From Ctena decussata (taxonomy: Eukaryota > Mollusca > Bivalvia > Lucinida > Lucinidae): a stretch of DNA of 64,000 nt. A model generated the notes under the pieces. It worked only from the letters and a program-made list of their open reading frames with translations, ran no database searches and was not told where the DNA came from. Shown piece after piece: positions 1 to 12,482 of this stretch. Every line of letters begins with the position of its first letter. Position 1 is the first letter of the stretch. The stretch spans positions 50,670,271-50,734,270 of the forward strand of contig OZ022509.1 in assembly GCA_963989385.1 (NCBI GenBank). Reading direction: 5' to 3'. The position numbers were made by a program, and so were the translations under genes.

Positions 1-395
1 CATGATTGGTTCTTCCCTATTTCCTATGGTCAGTTAAGATTATAGAGAATTTCATGTACCTACAGCATGTGGAACATAAATATTTAGGCAAGATTGGGAC
101 TTCCCTATTTCCTATGGTCAGTTAAGATTATAGAGAATTTCATGTACCTACAGCATGTGGAACATAAATATTTAGGCAAAATTGGGACTTCCCTATTTCC
201 TAGGACCAGTTTAGATTATAGAGAATTTCATGTTCTTACAGCATGTGGAACATTAATATTTAGGCAAGATTGGGACTTCCGTATTTCCTAGGACTAGTTA
301 AGATTATAGAGAATTTCATGTTCTTACAGCATGTGGAACATTAATATTTAGGAACGACTCAGACTTCCCTATTTCCTTGGACCAGTTTAGATTAT
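1..395. repeat. 88-bp tandem array
   Basis: Four full units start at 21, 109, 197 and 285, with partial units at both ends. The spacing is exactly 88 bp. Each unit holds the words ttcctatggtcag, agagaatttcatgt, acagcatgtggaacat and tttaggca. Units differ by a few substitutions. A further degenerate unit lies at about 640-715. The array starts before the window edge. Short open frames across it are by-products of the repeat. Confidence 0.93.
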
Positions 396-640
396 AATGA
401 AGTTTTTCGTATAATTTGCTTAGTCTGTTGTAACCCTTCTATTAGTCTAAATTATTTAGTTTGGTAAAGATAGCTGAGTTGCCACCTATTTGGGAAAGAG
501 CTGCTGACTCGGCTTATCACTTGTAATTTATTGTTTGTTGGGATGTCTTTGTCAATCTTTCCCTTTGATGTTGGGGATAGGGTTTGGGATTTGATTCAGT
601 TAGTTCCTGAAGTGTAGTTACTCTCTAAATTTTCATGTAA
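385..640 (+). repeat. Dispersed repeat, inverted partner at 37.5-38.0 kb
   Basis: This stretch follows the 88-bp array. It reappears in reverse complement at 37,488-38,010, where a SINE interrupts it. The copy here is uninterrupted and gives the empty insertion site (tcctgaagtgta at 605-616). No coding potential is seen. Confidence 0.85.
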
Positions 641-1160
641 TTACAGCATGTAGAACATGAATGTTTAGGCACGATTGAGACTTCCCTTTTTCCTAGGACT
701 TCCCTATTTCCTTAAATGCCAAAACTGTCTCATTGGTACTCTCTTACATAACAGTGTATTAAAGCCAAGATATCTCTTCACAAACATGTTCATCATATGT
801 GTTTGACCTGTTTCCCCTGCGCATACACATAAGGAAACATATGCCTTTTTCTCCTGGAAGTCATGACTTACTACAAAATCATGTCTTGAAAAGTCCTGTA
901 TATACAGTCCAAAAAATTTATCAAGGCAATGGATTCTGTGACAAGATTATTCAACGTTTTGCTAAAGATAAGATCAAGATGCCTGCCTCCTCATGGCCAT
1001 ATAATAAATTTGCATAGCTTGAACAATTTAGGTGCATAGTCATTAGTATCCGAAGATATATAAAGAACAGTAGGCCTGCTCCATGGTGGCTAGGATTTGC
1101 AACGAAATATTGCTTGACTTACCTTAGAAAAAGACCAGGGTTCTTTCACGTCAAGTTATT
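640..1160. other. Intergenic, little recognised
   Basis: Apart from the degenerate 88-bp unit at 640-715 I see no gene, tRNA or clear repeat. Short open frames here have no recognisable motif. Confidence 0.5.
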
Positions 1161-1740
1161 TTCAAACTGGGCCAGCTGTTTCTGAAGAGATTTCCAAATG
1201 TTTGCACATGATGTCGCGAGGCCTGAACGATATTCCGAAGATATTTGGGCTCGCACGGGCAATGTATAGCTCCTGTCTGAAAGTTACGCTATCAGACACG
1301 GGCTTTAAACGATTCTGGGCCTTGAAGGCTCGAGGACAGTCGCAGGGCCTGTACGAGTCACTTATGAGCTCCTTCTCTGTTGGGTCCTGTGGGCAAGTAG
1401 ATGTCATCGTAGTCCCGTAAACGTTCTTACAATTTATACGTTCATCCACCTAAGTGGTATCATTCGGGGCTTCAAAACCCATATAGGCCCTCGCACTGGA
1501 AGCCACTACTACGCTGCATACTGTTGTTCCCCGAACGTGCACAAAACGAAATCAATAGAGTACATGTATGGGTTCTTGTGACCCCGTGGCTAGAAAATCG
1601 TAGGAATACGCAGAGAATCCGTAGAATGTCCGTACATAGCAAACCATTGATTTCGTATGGACTTTCCGCATATCATAGGCCCGCACGGCTCCCCAAGTCC
1701 CAAGAACCCACCCAAAAGTCTCATCTGGCCTAAGCATAAT
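1160..1740. other. GC-richer unassigned stretch
   Basis: Base composition is clearly higher in G+C than the surroundings (about half in the sampled line at 1,201-1,260). Overlapping open frames of 60-95 codons occur on both strands, but none shows a domain or motif I recognise. It could be a decayed exon or an old repeat. I do not call a gene. Confidence 0.35.
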
Positions 1741-2117
1741 CACCAGTTCTAACAAACTCTAAAAGAAATTGCTAAGGCTTACATAGTATCATAAATGTTC
1801 TATGAGCTTTGTATGACTATTTTGTTTGCTGCGTTGATGTTCAACGTCCCTATAATTTCAGCGCAGTTTCCAAACAAATAAATGGCTAACAGCAAATGAA
1901 GAGAGGAGTGTTTTTAACATCGATTTATCCCGTTGATGTTGTATCCATACGCTACACTTCAGTCCCGACTAGGTTCTTAACATGTGCATTTTTGAAATTT
2001 TTAATTTAAATTTAGATTGAATAGCAACATTTGTCTTGAGACGACCAAAGCAAGCACGTGTATGACGTTAATTGATACGTAACGTCAATGTCATTTTAAA
2101 TGTAAATTGGAAAGGTC
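1741..2117. other. Intergenic, nothing recognised
   Basis: AT-rich sequence with several isolated acgt words near 2,050-2,095. No coding or repeat structure is supported. Confidence 0.45.
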
Positions 2118-2466
2118 TTTATCATATGACGTCGCATCTGAGAGTGTAATAAAGCCATGCATTAAAAACGATAATCCACTAGTGGATTAAATATGCAAAT
2201 TACGTCGTAACCTTATGCGTTGACGTCCATAAAACGTCGCGTTTTCTAATGGCGAAATCGTGACGTTTTTAGTGCAAATTTTGATGACAAAATGCGATTT
2301 TAGTGTCATATGATAAAAAGAATCTTGCATTCGTGCTCCTGTATTATTGAATTTATCAAACTCGTTAGGGAAAATCGATAAGATGCTCGGCAAGCCTCGC
2401 ATCTTATCTTTTTCCCCAACTCGTTTAATAAATTCAATAATACATGAGCACTCATGTAAGATCCTC
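2118..2466 (+). mobile_element. Non-autonomous element with terminal palindrome, copy 1
   Basis: The element begins with ttatcatatgacgtcgc and ends in a long palindrome at 2,320-2,464. The arms are about 65 bp and nearly perfect; the innermost stem is gataagatgc/gcatcttatc with a 12-base loop centred at about 2,392. A second member at 24,568-24,860 has the same start and the same layout with a different inner palindrome sequence. No coding capacity. Superfamily unknown. Confidence 0.65.
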
Positions 2467-2678
2467 TATTTAAACTGACGGCGCCTTAGAAAGTGTTTTT
2501 ATGTGTGTGTGGTGGGCGTCGGATATGAAATATTGATTTTTTAGGGTTTTGCAATTTTCAAGACTTAGATACACTTAATTATGGAATAATAAAGAATAAT
2601 TAATTAACCCTTTATGGGATTTTATCAATACGAATCCCTTACAAATCTAAAATAAAACTTTTGGGCGTTGTTCAGTTT

Positions 2679-3275
2679 CCACGCCTGGTAAACTATCAAA
2701 GGTACCTCCGGTTGAGGTACTGATTATCGGTTGGAACAGGCATCTGGAGCTGCCTATAACTGTCAAAAAATGACAACAGACGGTGGGTATTCGTCTTTTT
2801 TTTACAAAATACAAAATAACTAGGGAGTTTATTAAAAATCAGAAAGTGCTTATAGACACAAAGTTTTGGCACTCGTCATACCCCCAAAAACTTTCCATAT
2901 TTACCAGAGATACGACTTTTGAAGTGGCTGTGTTGTCAGCCCACAGTACTCAAAACATAAACAATTCAGCCGTTTTGGTCTTAAATTCAGAGATCTTGCA
3001 TACAAATCTATTTTCCTCGGCAAACTGATGTTAAGTTAACATCCTTGCCTAAATATAAATGTCGACTGACTACAAATAAGGCTTGATTTCTTTCAAGCAC
3101 AACAGCTAGAGGTGCCTGCATTGGCGTGGAGGTGCCTGTGATGTAAGAAAATATAGTGAAAATCTGGATAGATATTGCAGCTAGAAATATTGACATACTT
3201 CTTCTCTAGACCACTGACTGAACAGAATCATTCATTCAACGTCCCAATAATCTATCATAATGCGTATTATCAAGA
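2679..3275 (+). repeat. Left arm of ~600-bp long inverted repeat
   Basis: This arm matches the reverse complement of 5,968-6,566 over its whole length at an estimated 70-75% identity. Landmarks shared in order are ccacgcctggtaaactatc, gtattcgtctttttt, gggagttta, gaagtggct, ggtgcctg, gtaagaaaatatagtgaa and caataatctatcataatg. The arms enclose 2.7 kb that includes a decayed LINE. The pair could be the long terminal inverted repeats of an old DNA element or a later inverted duplication. Confidence 0.8.
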
Positions 3276-3694
3276 AATTCTATGTTAAATTCCTAAAACA
3301 CCATCGCAAAGAGTTATGGCCTATTAGTTGCTGGAAATTAATTTCCTAATTCAGTGATACGATCGTTATGAAATGCGCGCTTGTTTGTGTCACTGTTGAT
3401 GACTGTGATCGGGAGGTGCTGCCTGTGAGTCATTGCGACTCGTTAAAAATTATCGAGGTCACACGGCATGCCAGCTACATATATGGAGGGTCAAATGGGT
3501 CAAAACCTGTCAACGTAGATTATTTCATTATACCGGAGCATGCATGATAAAATATGGGGCATTCACTTACAGGTATCAATAGTGTTTATCCTTTTGGTAC
3601 AGTAACCTCATATGCGTGTCACTCGCATGTGTCGTATGACGCACGCTGTTTGTGTTAACTTTGTGATAACTGGAGTGATAGGTGCTACAAGTGA
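3276..3694. other. Interior between inverted arms, unrecognised
   Basis: No coding frame or known repeat is recognised between the left arm and the LINE remnant. Confidence 0.4.
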
Positions 3695-5065
3695 TTCAGT
3701 CTGGCTATTTTTGGTAAACTCCCTGAAATTTGGAAAACTGTAATGTCAGTGCTATTTTTAAGCAAGGAGGAAAGCAAAAACCTGAAAACTATCGCCCGAT
3801 CAGTTTGACATCCGTTCCAGGGAAAGTTATGGAAAGGATTACTAGAGATGCTATAATAACACATATGACAGCCAGCAATTTGTTTTCCAGTGTTCAACAC
3901 GGTTTTATAAAGGGAAGATCCCGCACTACACAGCTCTTGGACTTTATGGAAGATATCAGTGAGGCATTGGATAATGGGGAAGAAGTCGATGTGATTTACC
4001 TTGACTTTTGCTAGGCCTTTGATAAAGTGCCTCATTTTCATCTTCTAAAGATTTTTTTTTGGATACGGTATTCAAGATAAAGTATATGAGTAGATTAAAA
4101 ATTTTCTGTCAAACAGGGTTCAAATGGTGGTTGTAAATGGTTCTGAATCAAACCGGTCGGATGTGACAAGTGGAATTCCTCAAGGCAGTGTGTTAGGGCC
4201 TATTCTGTGTCTAGTTTACATTAATGATTTACCTGACGTAGTAGAGGTGCTTATGAAACTAGTTGCAGACGACGCCAAATTATATCATATAGTAACAAAC
4301 CATAAAGAAAATGAATTACAGCAGTCTTGATAGAGCAGTTAAATGGGCAAAAGATTGAGAAATGTTTTACAATGCAAATAAATGACACCAGCTTCATATT
4401 GGAAAACATGAAACAGATTTTACGTATATCATGCAAGCAGGAACATATGCAACTCAGCTTGAAAGGGTGGACAAAGAGAAAGATTTAGGAGTAATAGTGG
4501 ATAGTTAATTAACTTTCAGAGACCATATAAATGCAATAATAAATGTGGCAAATAGACAGCTAGGGGTAATTGTTAGTACTTTTTCCATACCTCAGTCAGG
4601 AAATATTTTTGAATTTGTTTAAATCCATAGTTAGACCACATTTAGAATACTGTTCACCAGTTTGGTCACCTTACAATAAAATGGATAGGATTATCTTAGA
4701 AAACGTGCAGAGAAGAGCTACAAAGCTGGTCAATTCTTGTAAAAAACTGTTTTATTCCGAGCGTTTAAGAAAATTAGGATTTCCAACACTAGAGTATAGA
4801 AGAGAAAGAGCTGACTTAATACAAGTATTCAAAATTTTTAATGGTATTGACTGTATCGATAGGGAAAAGTCATTTACAACAGCGCAGTACACAGCAACTA
4901 GAGGCCATTCATACAAGTTATATAAAGGAAGATCAAGACTCAATGTGCGTGCAAATAGTTTCTCTAACAGAGTAATAAGCTCTTGGAATAGTTTTCCGGA
5001 AACTGTAGTAGAAGCACCCTCAAAAGTAGCTTGAACAAATATTAGAGATATCATCCTGTAAAGTT
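3695..5065 (+). pseudogene. Decayed CR1/L2-like LINE reverse transcriptase
   Basis: Three frames together cover the RT and C-terminal region of a non-LTR retrotransposon. The first (about 3,696-4,014) reads GKLPEIWKT, then FKQGGKQKPENYRPISLTS and GFIKGRSRTTQLLDFM, and reaches the motif A region YLDF, where a stop interrupts before AFDKVPH. The second (4,124-4,330) has SGIPQGSVLGPILCLVYIND and VADD in place of the usual FADD box. The third (4,570-5,034) holds the C-terminal block with SIVRPHLEYCSPVW. Stops and frameshifts separate the parts and the 5' endonuclease region is absent, so this is a dead 5'-truncated copy. Clade assignment by motif flavour only. Confidence 0.85.
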
Positions 5066-5967
5066 TGAAGCTGCGTGCTACAAAGCAGGTCCTTCTGCTG
5101 GACAATATCGAAAAACGCCTCAAGAAGTCGCTTATGTTGGTGTCGACGACTTGTAAAATACTTGTAAAATATATTTGAATTGCTTTCGCAGAATCCAAAT
5201 ACATCCGTAAGGCCCACAGATAACATCATCAGCAGGTGACGTATTCTCGGCATTAGACCTTTTAGTATGTTGAAGTGATCGGAATCTTATTGTAAATTAC
5301 CATTGCATCAAATTTGGTACCAAAAGTGCACTTTTACTACATAAAAGTCATCTTCAGAAATATTGTTGATCTTGAAAACGTTTCATGTAGCTGAGCTGGC
5401 ATGGCGTGTGACCGAGACAATTTCTATCCAGTTGGTATCCTCCCAATCACAGCCGTCACCATTCAAAACAAACTTTGACTCTTATTTAAGCGCATTTCAT
5501 AACGATTCTAACACTGAATTAGGCAGTACATTTTCAACAGCATGTGTAACTCGTCAATGTTTAACAGACAGATATGGAATCAAAACGGGCAATAAATCTT
5601 TGAGATGATATGCTTTGGATTGTGGATTTCTGTTGTGAAGTATCAATATTACGTGTTCTCATGACCACTTGTTTGTAGTGTTCTAGCAGTAAGGTCACCT
5701 GTACAACTGCCAACTTTGCCTTCTGTTTTGTTTTGTAATTTAAAATATAAAATAGGTAAAAGCAGAAGTTAGAGTTGTTTCCATTTAGGTTGTTGAATGA
5801 CCACCTGTCTGGAAAAGAGCTGTTTATTCGGTTTACCATGCGTATCTTTTATGAACTATTGTCAGTGTTATCTATATATTTACTTCCATCTTGGTTATGA
5901 GAGCAGGATGTAGGATCTGATTGTATAAGTTCATAATCATTGTCTATAGTTTTACTTTTAACAAAAT
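5066..5967. other. Interior between LINE remnant and right arm
   Basis: AT-rich sequence without a supported gene. Short frames on both strands show no family motif. Confidence 0.4.
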
Positions 5968-6566
5968 ATACTTGATATACACATTATGATAGATTATTGC
6001 GACGTTGAATGAACGATTCGTTCAACGCAGGGGTCTAGATATTAAGAATATCAATATTTGCAACCGCAATAAACCTTCATATTTTCACTATATTTTCTTA
6101 CATCACTGGCACCTCCATTCCGTCACAGGCACCTCCATTTGTTTTTTGTTTTTTTACAGAATCCAGCCTTATTTGGAGATTATCGGCATTTTTATTTGGG
6201 CAAGAAGGTTTACTTTACGTCAGTGTGTCCACATAAACAGATTCTTATGCAAGTAAGGTGCATTTAGGACATAAAACAACTGATTTTTTCTTGTTTGGAG
6301 TACTTGCGACTGACCTTAAAGCCACTTCAAAGGTCATATCTTCCGTATAAACAAAATTCCCGGGGATATGACATGTGATAAAACTTAATGTATATAAGGG
6401 TCGAAGAGCACTCTTTGATTTTAAATAAACTCCCTTGTTATCAAAAAAGACGAATACTAACCTTTTTCTTGTCTATTTTTGGACCGTCACGCGTAGCTCC
6501 GGATCCCGGTCACGACGTATTATCGGTACCTCCGCGGAGGTACCTGTGATAGTTTACCAGGCGTGG
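5968..6566 (-). repeat. Right arm of ~600-bp long inverted repeat
   Basis: Reverse-complement partner of 2,679-3,275. Near its outer end is a perfect 20-bp palindrome, ggtacctccgcggaggtacc, at 6,525-6,544. The left arm keeps only an imperfect version (ggtacctccggttgaggtac). Confidence 0.8.
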
Positions 6567-6731
6567 TTTGTGAGTGATTCGCCGGCGTTTACACATCCAT
6601 AAAATCAGAAAAGAAAAAAAAACAACGAAATTCTTTCTTCCGATGTCTGTCATCAATGATACATAGATACATTTATACTACCCGTCCTACGTTTCTTCCT
6701 TCTTCCTTCTCCTGTGTCTTGCGGCGAATTT

Positions 6732-6842
6732 TTGAGTAATAATTCACTGTTTAGAGGTCAGCTGTAAAGTAGACCATAAAACGAGCGCGAAGCGCGAGTG
6801 ATATATCTACTAACAACTGACCGACAGTGAATTATTACTCAA
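6732..6842. repeat. Palindromic mini-element
   Basis: The ends ttgagtaataattcactgt (6,732-6,750) and its exact complement (6,824-6,842) form a 19-bp perfect stem. The interior continues with partial pairing and a centre of gcgcgaagcgcg. Related palindromes with the same ends occur at 13,080-13,199 and in copy B at about 43,655-43,785. Confidence 0.75.
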
Positions 6843-7734
6843 CATTTCAATGCTGAAGTTGAAATATTTCGATTCTAACACCAAAACTTTGAAAAAGTAG
6901 TCTCTATACTTTTCATTCAAATTCTGCCGCCTTTCCGCCAGCGTGTTCATGATCCCGCCAGTATTGTTAATGTAATTGTGTCGAATATCATTGTACGTTT
7001 TATAACGATTTGAGAGAGACCAAAAAAGAAGGAATTAAAAGAGGTTACATCGTCTTACGTCAAGGAACACTATCTTACCCTCACAAAATTTGTAAGAAAT
7101 TGTCAATGACGTCAGCAATTGGACTAACGCGCCCCGACACAGTGAATTGTTACAGAATAAAACATGGAAACTTTCCGTAGCTGCTATAGGCGCGCTCTAT
7201 TAGAGTTATATCTAGCGTGTAATTGCGTTGCATTTCAATTTTCATTTTTTATTTTTTTATCTAAAACTGCTACTTAAGACAGTCATAGCGTGCATAGAAG
7301 TTATAAAAAGTATATTCACCATTAGTGTCAGATATCTTGTGATAAACTGGGAGCGGCGAAAAACAGAACAAGTTGTATATTTTCTATTTTACCTTCTTTT
7401 AACGTGATAGCAGCCCAAATTATCCTTATATGAACAATAGTACGACCGCAGTCTTGGTATAAGGTTGCAACAAGTATATTAATATTATATTCAGTGAATG
7501 TGACTTTCATACATAAATTAAATTAAAGTTGTTGGTAAAAAGGGACAAAATAATGCGTAAATTAAAAACCTTGATTACTACACATAACTGGTGTTTGCCC
7601 GTCTTTCATTTCCGGAAGTGGCAGTCTTTAGGTATACGGATACAGAGGCATCCTTTTGTTCTCCATTTTTACAAAGAAGGAAGGCAACTGTTCTGACTGC
7701 CAGTTTGTTTCCCTAAATGAAAAAATCTTTTCAA

Positions 7735-7875
7735 GATGGAATCTACTCGCAAAGGAGGCAAAGTTTTCTCATTGGGGAGCAAATTCTTTCCTTTAAAATT
7801 CAACCCCATTGAGAAGGGAGACGACTGACAAATTTGGCAGAGTTGCTTCCCCTAAATTAAGGCATAAAAGGGGTA
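7735..7875. repeat. Dispersed palindromic repeat (gagcaaattctttcc type)
   Basis: One member of a ~150-bp family with the words ggggagcaaattctttcc, ttaaaattcaaccccattgagaaggga and gcagagttgcttccc. Better copies show a short central palindrome around the gagcaaa word. Members are noted at 20.8, 21.0, 21.4, 30.1, 35.2, 36.1, 52.6-53.2, 58.4 and 63.3 kb. Confidence 0.7.
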
Positions 7876-8640
7876 ATCATTTACCTTAATCCTTTAATCA
7901 GTGCCATCGCTTTGGTTTATATTTGATGGTGGGATGGCCAAATGTTAGATTGCCTATTACAAATAGAGTAACAAAGTTCTGAAGATGGACGGCCTGCTAG
8001 TTGCTGACACATGAGTCTTGGCTTTATGTTCTGTTTGCTTATACTCAGCTGCACAGATTATCTTTCCTTTATAGACAATTGTACATTTTCTTTCGAGACA
8101 ACCTGTTCCCAATATCCGGTGGTACATTTGTGTGCATACCACAATATATAGGAAATATAAGTCGAATAAAATTATGATAACAAAAAAGACAATAACAACA
8201 AAGATTAAAAATAGAAAATAAAAGATAAATCAAAATATAATAAGCGTCAAGCTGTAGTACATGTTACAGTACTTCTATTTGAAAGAGACATGCAGCAGGA
8301 TCAGACCTGTAAGTACACTGGTGTACATATCACCACAATTGGGAAGACATCAATTTTAGGTTAAAAGATAAAACGTCAAGCTGTAGTATTATTTAAAATA
8401 AATAATCAAGAGAGCAAGTTTTTCATTGCCTATCGAAAAATTAATTATATTATTGTCGTTAATAAAGGTCGGCGATTCTTGAGTGGGATGTAGGGAAGAC
8501 TTGCTATAGCCTATGTGCAGATTAGTCGTTTCAATCGCCAGTCGGAAACAGAATCTTCTAGAAAATTGAAGGGAAATGCAACTCAGGCTGGGCCTGAGAT
8601 GCTTTGCTGTTGATTTTTGTCACCCGACGTAGGCGGAGGG
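7876..8640. other. Intergenic, nothing recognised
   Basis: AT-rich sequence without a supported gene or repeat. Confidence 0.4.
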
Positions 8641-9165
8641 GGGCCTATAGAAATGACCCTCGTCCGTCCGTCCGTCCTTCCGTCCGTCCGTCCGTCCGAA
8701 ATCTTGTCCCCGCATCTTCGCCTACGTCTTTCATCGGATTGATTTGAAATTTTACAGGTTGTATTCTTATGATATGAAGATGTGCATGTGGTTTTTTATT
8801 TTTGTTTCAGCCATTTTTGATGGAGTTACTGCCCTTGCTGACTCAGACCTTTCAAAATATTGTCCCCGCATCTCCTCCTACGTCTTTCATCGGATTGATT
8901 TGAAATTTTACAGATTGTATTCTTATGATATGAAGATGTGCATGTGGTTTTTTATTTTTGTTTCAGCCATTTTTGATGGAGTTACTGCCCTTGCTGACTC
9001 AAACCTTTCAAAATCTTGTTCCCGCAACTCCTCCTACATCTTTCATGGGATTGATTTGAAATTTTACAGATAATATGCTTATGATATAAAGATGTGCATG
9101 TGGTTTTTTATTTTTGTTTCAGCCATGTTTGATGGAGTTACGGCCCTTGCTGACTTAGACCAAAA
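8640..9165 (+). mobile_element. Pearl-like element: CGTCC tract plus 156-bp tandem units
   Basis: A cgtccgtccg microsatellite (about 8,668-8,699) is followed by three units of 156 bp beginning near 8,705, 8,861 and 9,017. Since 156 is a multiple of three, a frame stays open through the units and gives a repetitive hydrophobic peptide, which I do not take as a protein. A simple-sequence tract next to a few tandem units is the layout of pearl elements described in bivalves, which are thought to be Helentron-related. Ends are not defined. Confidence 0.65.
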
Positions 9166-9619
9166 GCTAGAATGATGGTACGGTTTCTCTTTACTAATGT
9201 GCGAGATAATCCTTGTCACCCAGCCAAGCCCACGTGAGGTAAATGTTGAATTAGTAGTGCCAGGTAGTTCTTTCTTGAATGTCTCATGGGAAAATTTATA
9301 GGCTGGTATGTGCTGATGGCTTGAGGCAGGATCTGCCTCATAGCGCAGTCCGGTCATGATTCCGCGTTTATTTGTATTTTAGGATCGGAAAAGAAATAGC
9401 GTGTAAGATTAATGGTTATCCGGTTGCGCAGATTAGAAGGGGCACAGAATTTCTTTGTCTGTATACTTTTAAGGAAGTTTTAAAGATCACGAAACAACCA
9501 TTTATAAATCTATTTAATTCATATCCATTGTACTCGAAATGACGCAGCAAACGTCCTTCTTTATGCAAATATAGCTCTAACAAAAGGAATGAAACCCTAT
9601 CGTCTTTACAATGAAACTG
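9166..9619. other. Intergenic before copy A
   Basis: No gene recognised. Similarity to copy B starts at 9,620. Confidence 0.4.
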
Positions 9620-10439
9620 TTAAAGGAAATTTCACATTTTGAAAATAATTTAGACGTTTGGCGATACAAAGTGCCTGGCAGCGTAAGGAATAAAGACTCA
9701 GCCCAAACATTACTGAATCCTGGCTAGTCTCCAGTACAATAGTTGAAACATGTGGCGATAGGAAGTACGCAGGCCTTGGGGAATAAAAATACCCTGGATG
9801 CTTGCATGGCAGACTGGCGCTTGACCCCTTGAGATACCAGGCAGAACATTCATTGTAATGCAGTAAATATTGCGACACGAAAACAATAAAAATGATTGAT
9901 AGAGTCATTTACATTACTTGTATAAACTGCATTTTGAGTCTTGAATCGTCTGATATCAGAGTGCTTCTAATGAAGTGCAGACGAAATTGTAAACATCAGT
10001 TAAAGAAAGAAAAAGCGTGTGTTGTTCTCCTGTCATTGCTGTTACAAGAAAAGTCACATTAAAATTGAGATCCCAAATTACCTTCATCTCCAATGTCAAT
10101 GTTCGTTTTCTACGCCCATCGGCGTAGGCGATCTAGTGATAGTAGGTGACCTAACGTAAACCTATCATGTGGCCCTATTGTCCACATATTGGAGCGCTTC
10201 GATGACAAAGGGGCTACTCTCATAGATATCGTGACCGGTCATATGAAATACCACAGAACTGCATTAGGTATCATTAGGTATCACAATGTACTGCAGTAGA
10301 GATGAATGCATGACTCGCAGTTTTACGGCCTTTCAACAGTATTTCAACAAAGAAAGTTTGATTATGGAAGCTGTGTGCAGTGAAACCCCGCTTACAGTTG
10401 AAAACTAGAAATTGTGTCCGTGAGACACGAATGATGCCC

Positions 10440-11640
10440 CCGTGAAGCGCGTGTCAATGGCCAGTGTCCATCACTAAACCATCTATTTATCATCAATGAA
10501 CTCTATTTGTAACAGGTGTCCTGTTGGTCAGACTCTCAAAATGCTGCAGTTTGAACAGAAATAATTCAAGCTCTATAAATGTTACATGCACACTGTCCAT
10601 ACATTTGTAAAGTATTTGAGATCAATCTAGATAAAACTGTACAAGTTCTATAATGTCTGAGACTCTGTAACTAGTGAGAAAATGTTGCATAAAAAACTTG
10701 TAAGTACAAAAAGGCTGTAATTTCATCAAAATGAAATACATCAAATGCTGAGCTTCATCGTATCTACTGTGTTTATGCAAATGCTCAGAATACTATATTG
10801 AAATCTCTGAAAGGAGTGGATAACACATACTCTGTACTCTAAACTGCCAAACTGATGCTCAAAATGGCTATGTTCAGTAGGTCGTAATTCTTTTAAAATT
10901 ATTTTTGTCTCCATCAAAGACCCATAAGCATATCCTCATTCTGTTCACAACTAATGTAAAAAGATAAAAGAACTTCCACTGAAAATTGTGGTATGAGTTG
11001 ATTATAAAACCACTATATCCTTAAATGGTGCAGAAAGCTGCCCAAAATGACTAACTTCAAAATGCCATTTTCTGTCAAAATCAATTTTATTCCTATCAAA
11101 ATGTCATATATGAAGATTTTCATTTTGTTTTTAATATGTGTACAAAGTTTGATAACAATCCATTGAAAACTGATAGAAGTTGATTACGCAAACTCTATAC
11201 CCTAAAAATACGTTCAAAAGGTCGTAATCCTGGTTAAATTTGTTTTATCTTCATTAAAAGGTCGCTATGTCAATAACAAACGTACCTTGTTTAAAGACAA
11301 TCATTTGAAATGATTACTCAGTCTCTATACCCTGAATTCCAAGATGCTCCCAATATGACTAAGGTCATAAGGCCGTAATTCCAACAAAATTAATTTTACC
11401 TCCCTTAAAATGCACATGCATATTTTCATTATGTTTTCAATATGTGAATAAACTTATCCATTGAAAATTATGAGAGGAGTTGATTACTCAAATTCTATAC
11501 CCAAAGGCGTGACTAACGGACAGACATACAGACAGACGGACTGGCAGACAAGGGCAAATCTTAAGGCCCCCCGACTGTCGTCACGGGAGCATAAAAAATG
11601 CAGAATTCAAACCCCGACCACTAGCTTAGAAGGCCAGCAC
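10440..11640 (+). mobile_element. Pearl-like element with ~170-190-bp tandem units (copy A)
   Basis: Degenerate units carry the recurring phrase gattactcaaactctataccc (near 11,184, 11,316 and 11,483, weaker at 10,817 and 10,995). They are followed by an acagacatacagacagacgg tract and a terminal region aaggccccccgactgtcgtc. Layout matches the other tandem-unit elements in the window. The copy B version is at about 40,920-42,140. The open frame at 11,461-11,661 lies wholly in it and is not a gene. Confidence 0.6.
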
Positions 11641-12264
11641 TTTAATCTACTGATCTACTAGAAATTACACACCGCGAAAGAAATACAGGATATAATGGGT
11701 TATCCCCAAATTGCTGACATTTTGTAGACTAACATTTGGTCGTTTTGCTACTGAATCATTTAGGCTAGACCATTGCTACCTGGTTGTTTTTTGTAGCCGC
11801 TCTATAGTTACACAGCAGTACAACAATACTTATGAAGTGTTTCTATTCTGCATTTAATGCTATCTATTATTTTCCGTGAGTTTTGCGCGTGTTGTTCTGA
11901 AATGACATGAAACCCATCATAAAAGATTTTAATGTAACCTTTTGAGATATTCTATATTTTTGTGGTTGTAACTGGTGCTAATGATTGCTAAGCGCAAACC
12001 AAGCTTTTAATGAAATCTGCAATTGCTGATTTTTATTTTATTTCGCTGCAGATGATATAAACCCGATTTAGACAGGATACCCATTGTGGGGACATATGCA
12101 AACAGTAGGGATCCAATTTAGACGCTGCGGCGTCTGATCAAGGTCTTCGTTGTTTGCTTACATGTATTTCTATTCAAGTTACACGGAAATTTAAGACATT
12201 TAGAGACAGGATGTTAAGACATGGTAAGGCTTAGGCTGGTTATTTAGTGACTAGCCCTTATAAT
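11641..12264. other. Duplicated intergenic sequence
   Basis: Conserved with copy B but without a recognisable gene or element. Confidence 0.4.
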
Positions 12265-12482
12265 TCAAGCAGGTCTGGCCATATACTTTTGTTTCTCCTT
12301 CCGCTGATTCAATAAGGGCAGTTGTCAGTTACTGGGGAAAATATGTGCACTTAGTCTGGCTAACCACTTAGGAGGTCTAAGCCTGCCCAGGAATAGTGTG
12401 GTTAGGTTAACTGACCGTCCTGACATGACCATAGCTGTTTACCGTGGACGTAAAGCAATAAATCAATCAATCAAAATCAAAC
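12265..12482 (+). mobile_element. SINE family 1, head-less copy (A)
   Basis: The body runs from tctggccatatactt through gggcagttgtcagttact and aactgaccgtcctgacatga to the tail aatcaatcaatcaaa. It lacks the tRNA-like head seen in the copy at 18,001 and is probably 5' truncated. The copy B equivalent is at about 42,835-43,045. Confidence 0.8.

Noticed and set aside
8744..9073. Open frame of 109 codons with repeated hydrophobic segments
   Set aside because: It is a product of the 156-bp tandem unit (a multiple of three) in a pearl-like element; no start context or homologous protein.
11461..11661. Open frame conserved with 42,005-42,205
   Set aside because: Conservation follows from the segmental duplication; the frame covers the end of a tandem-unit element.
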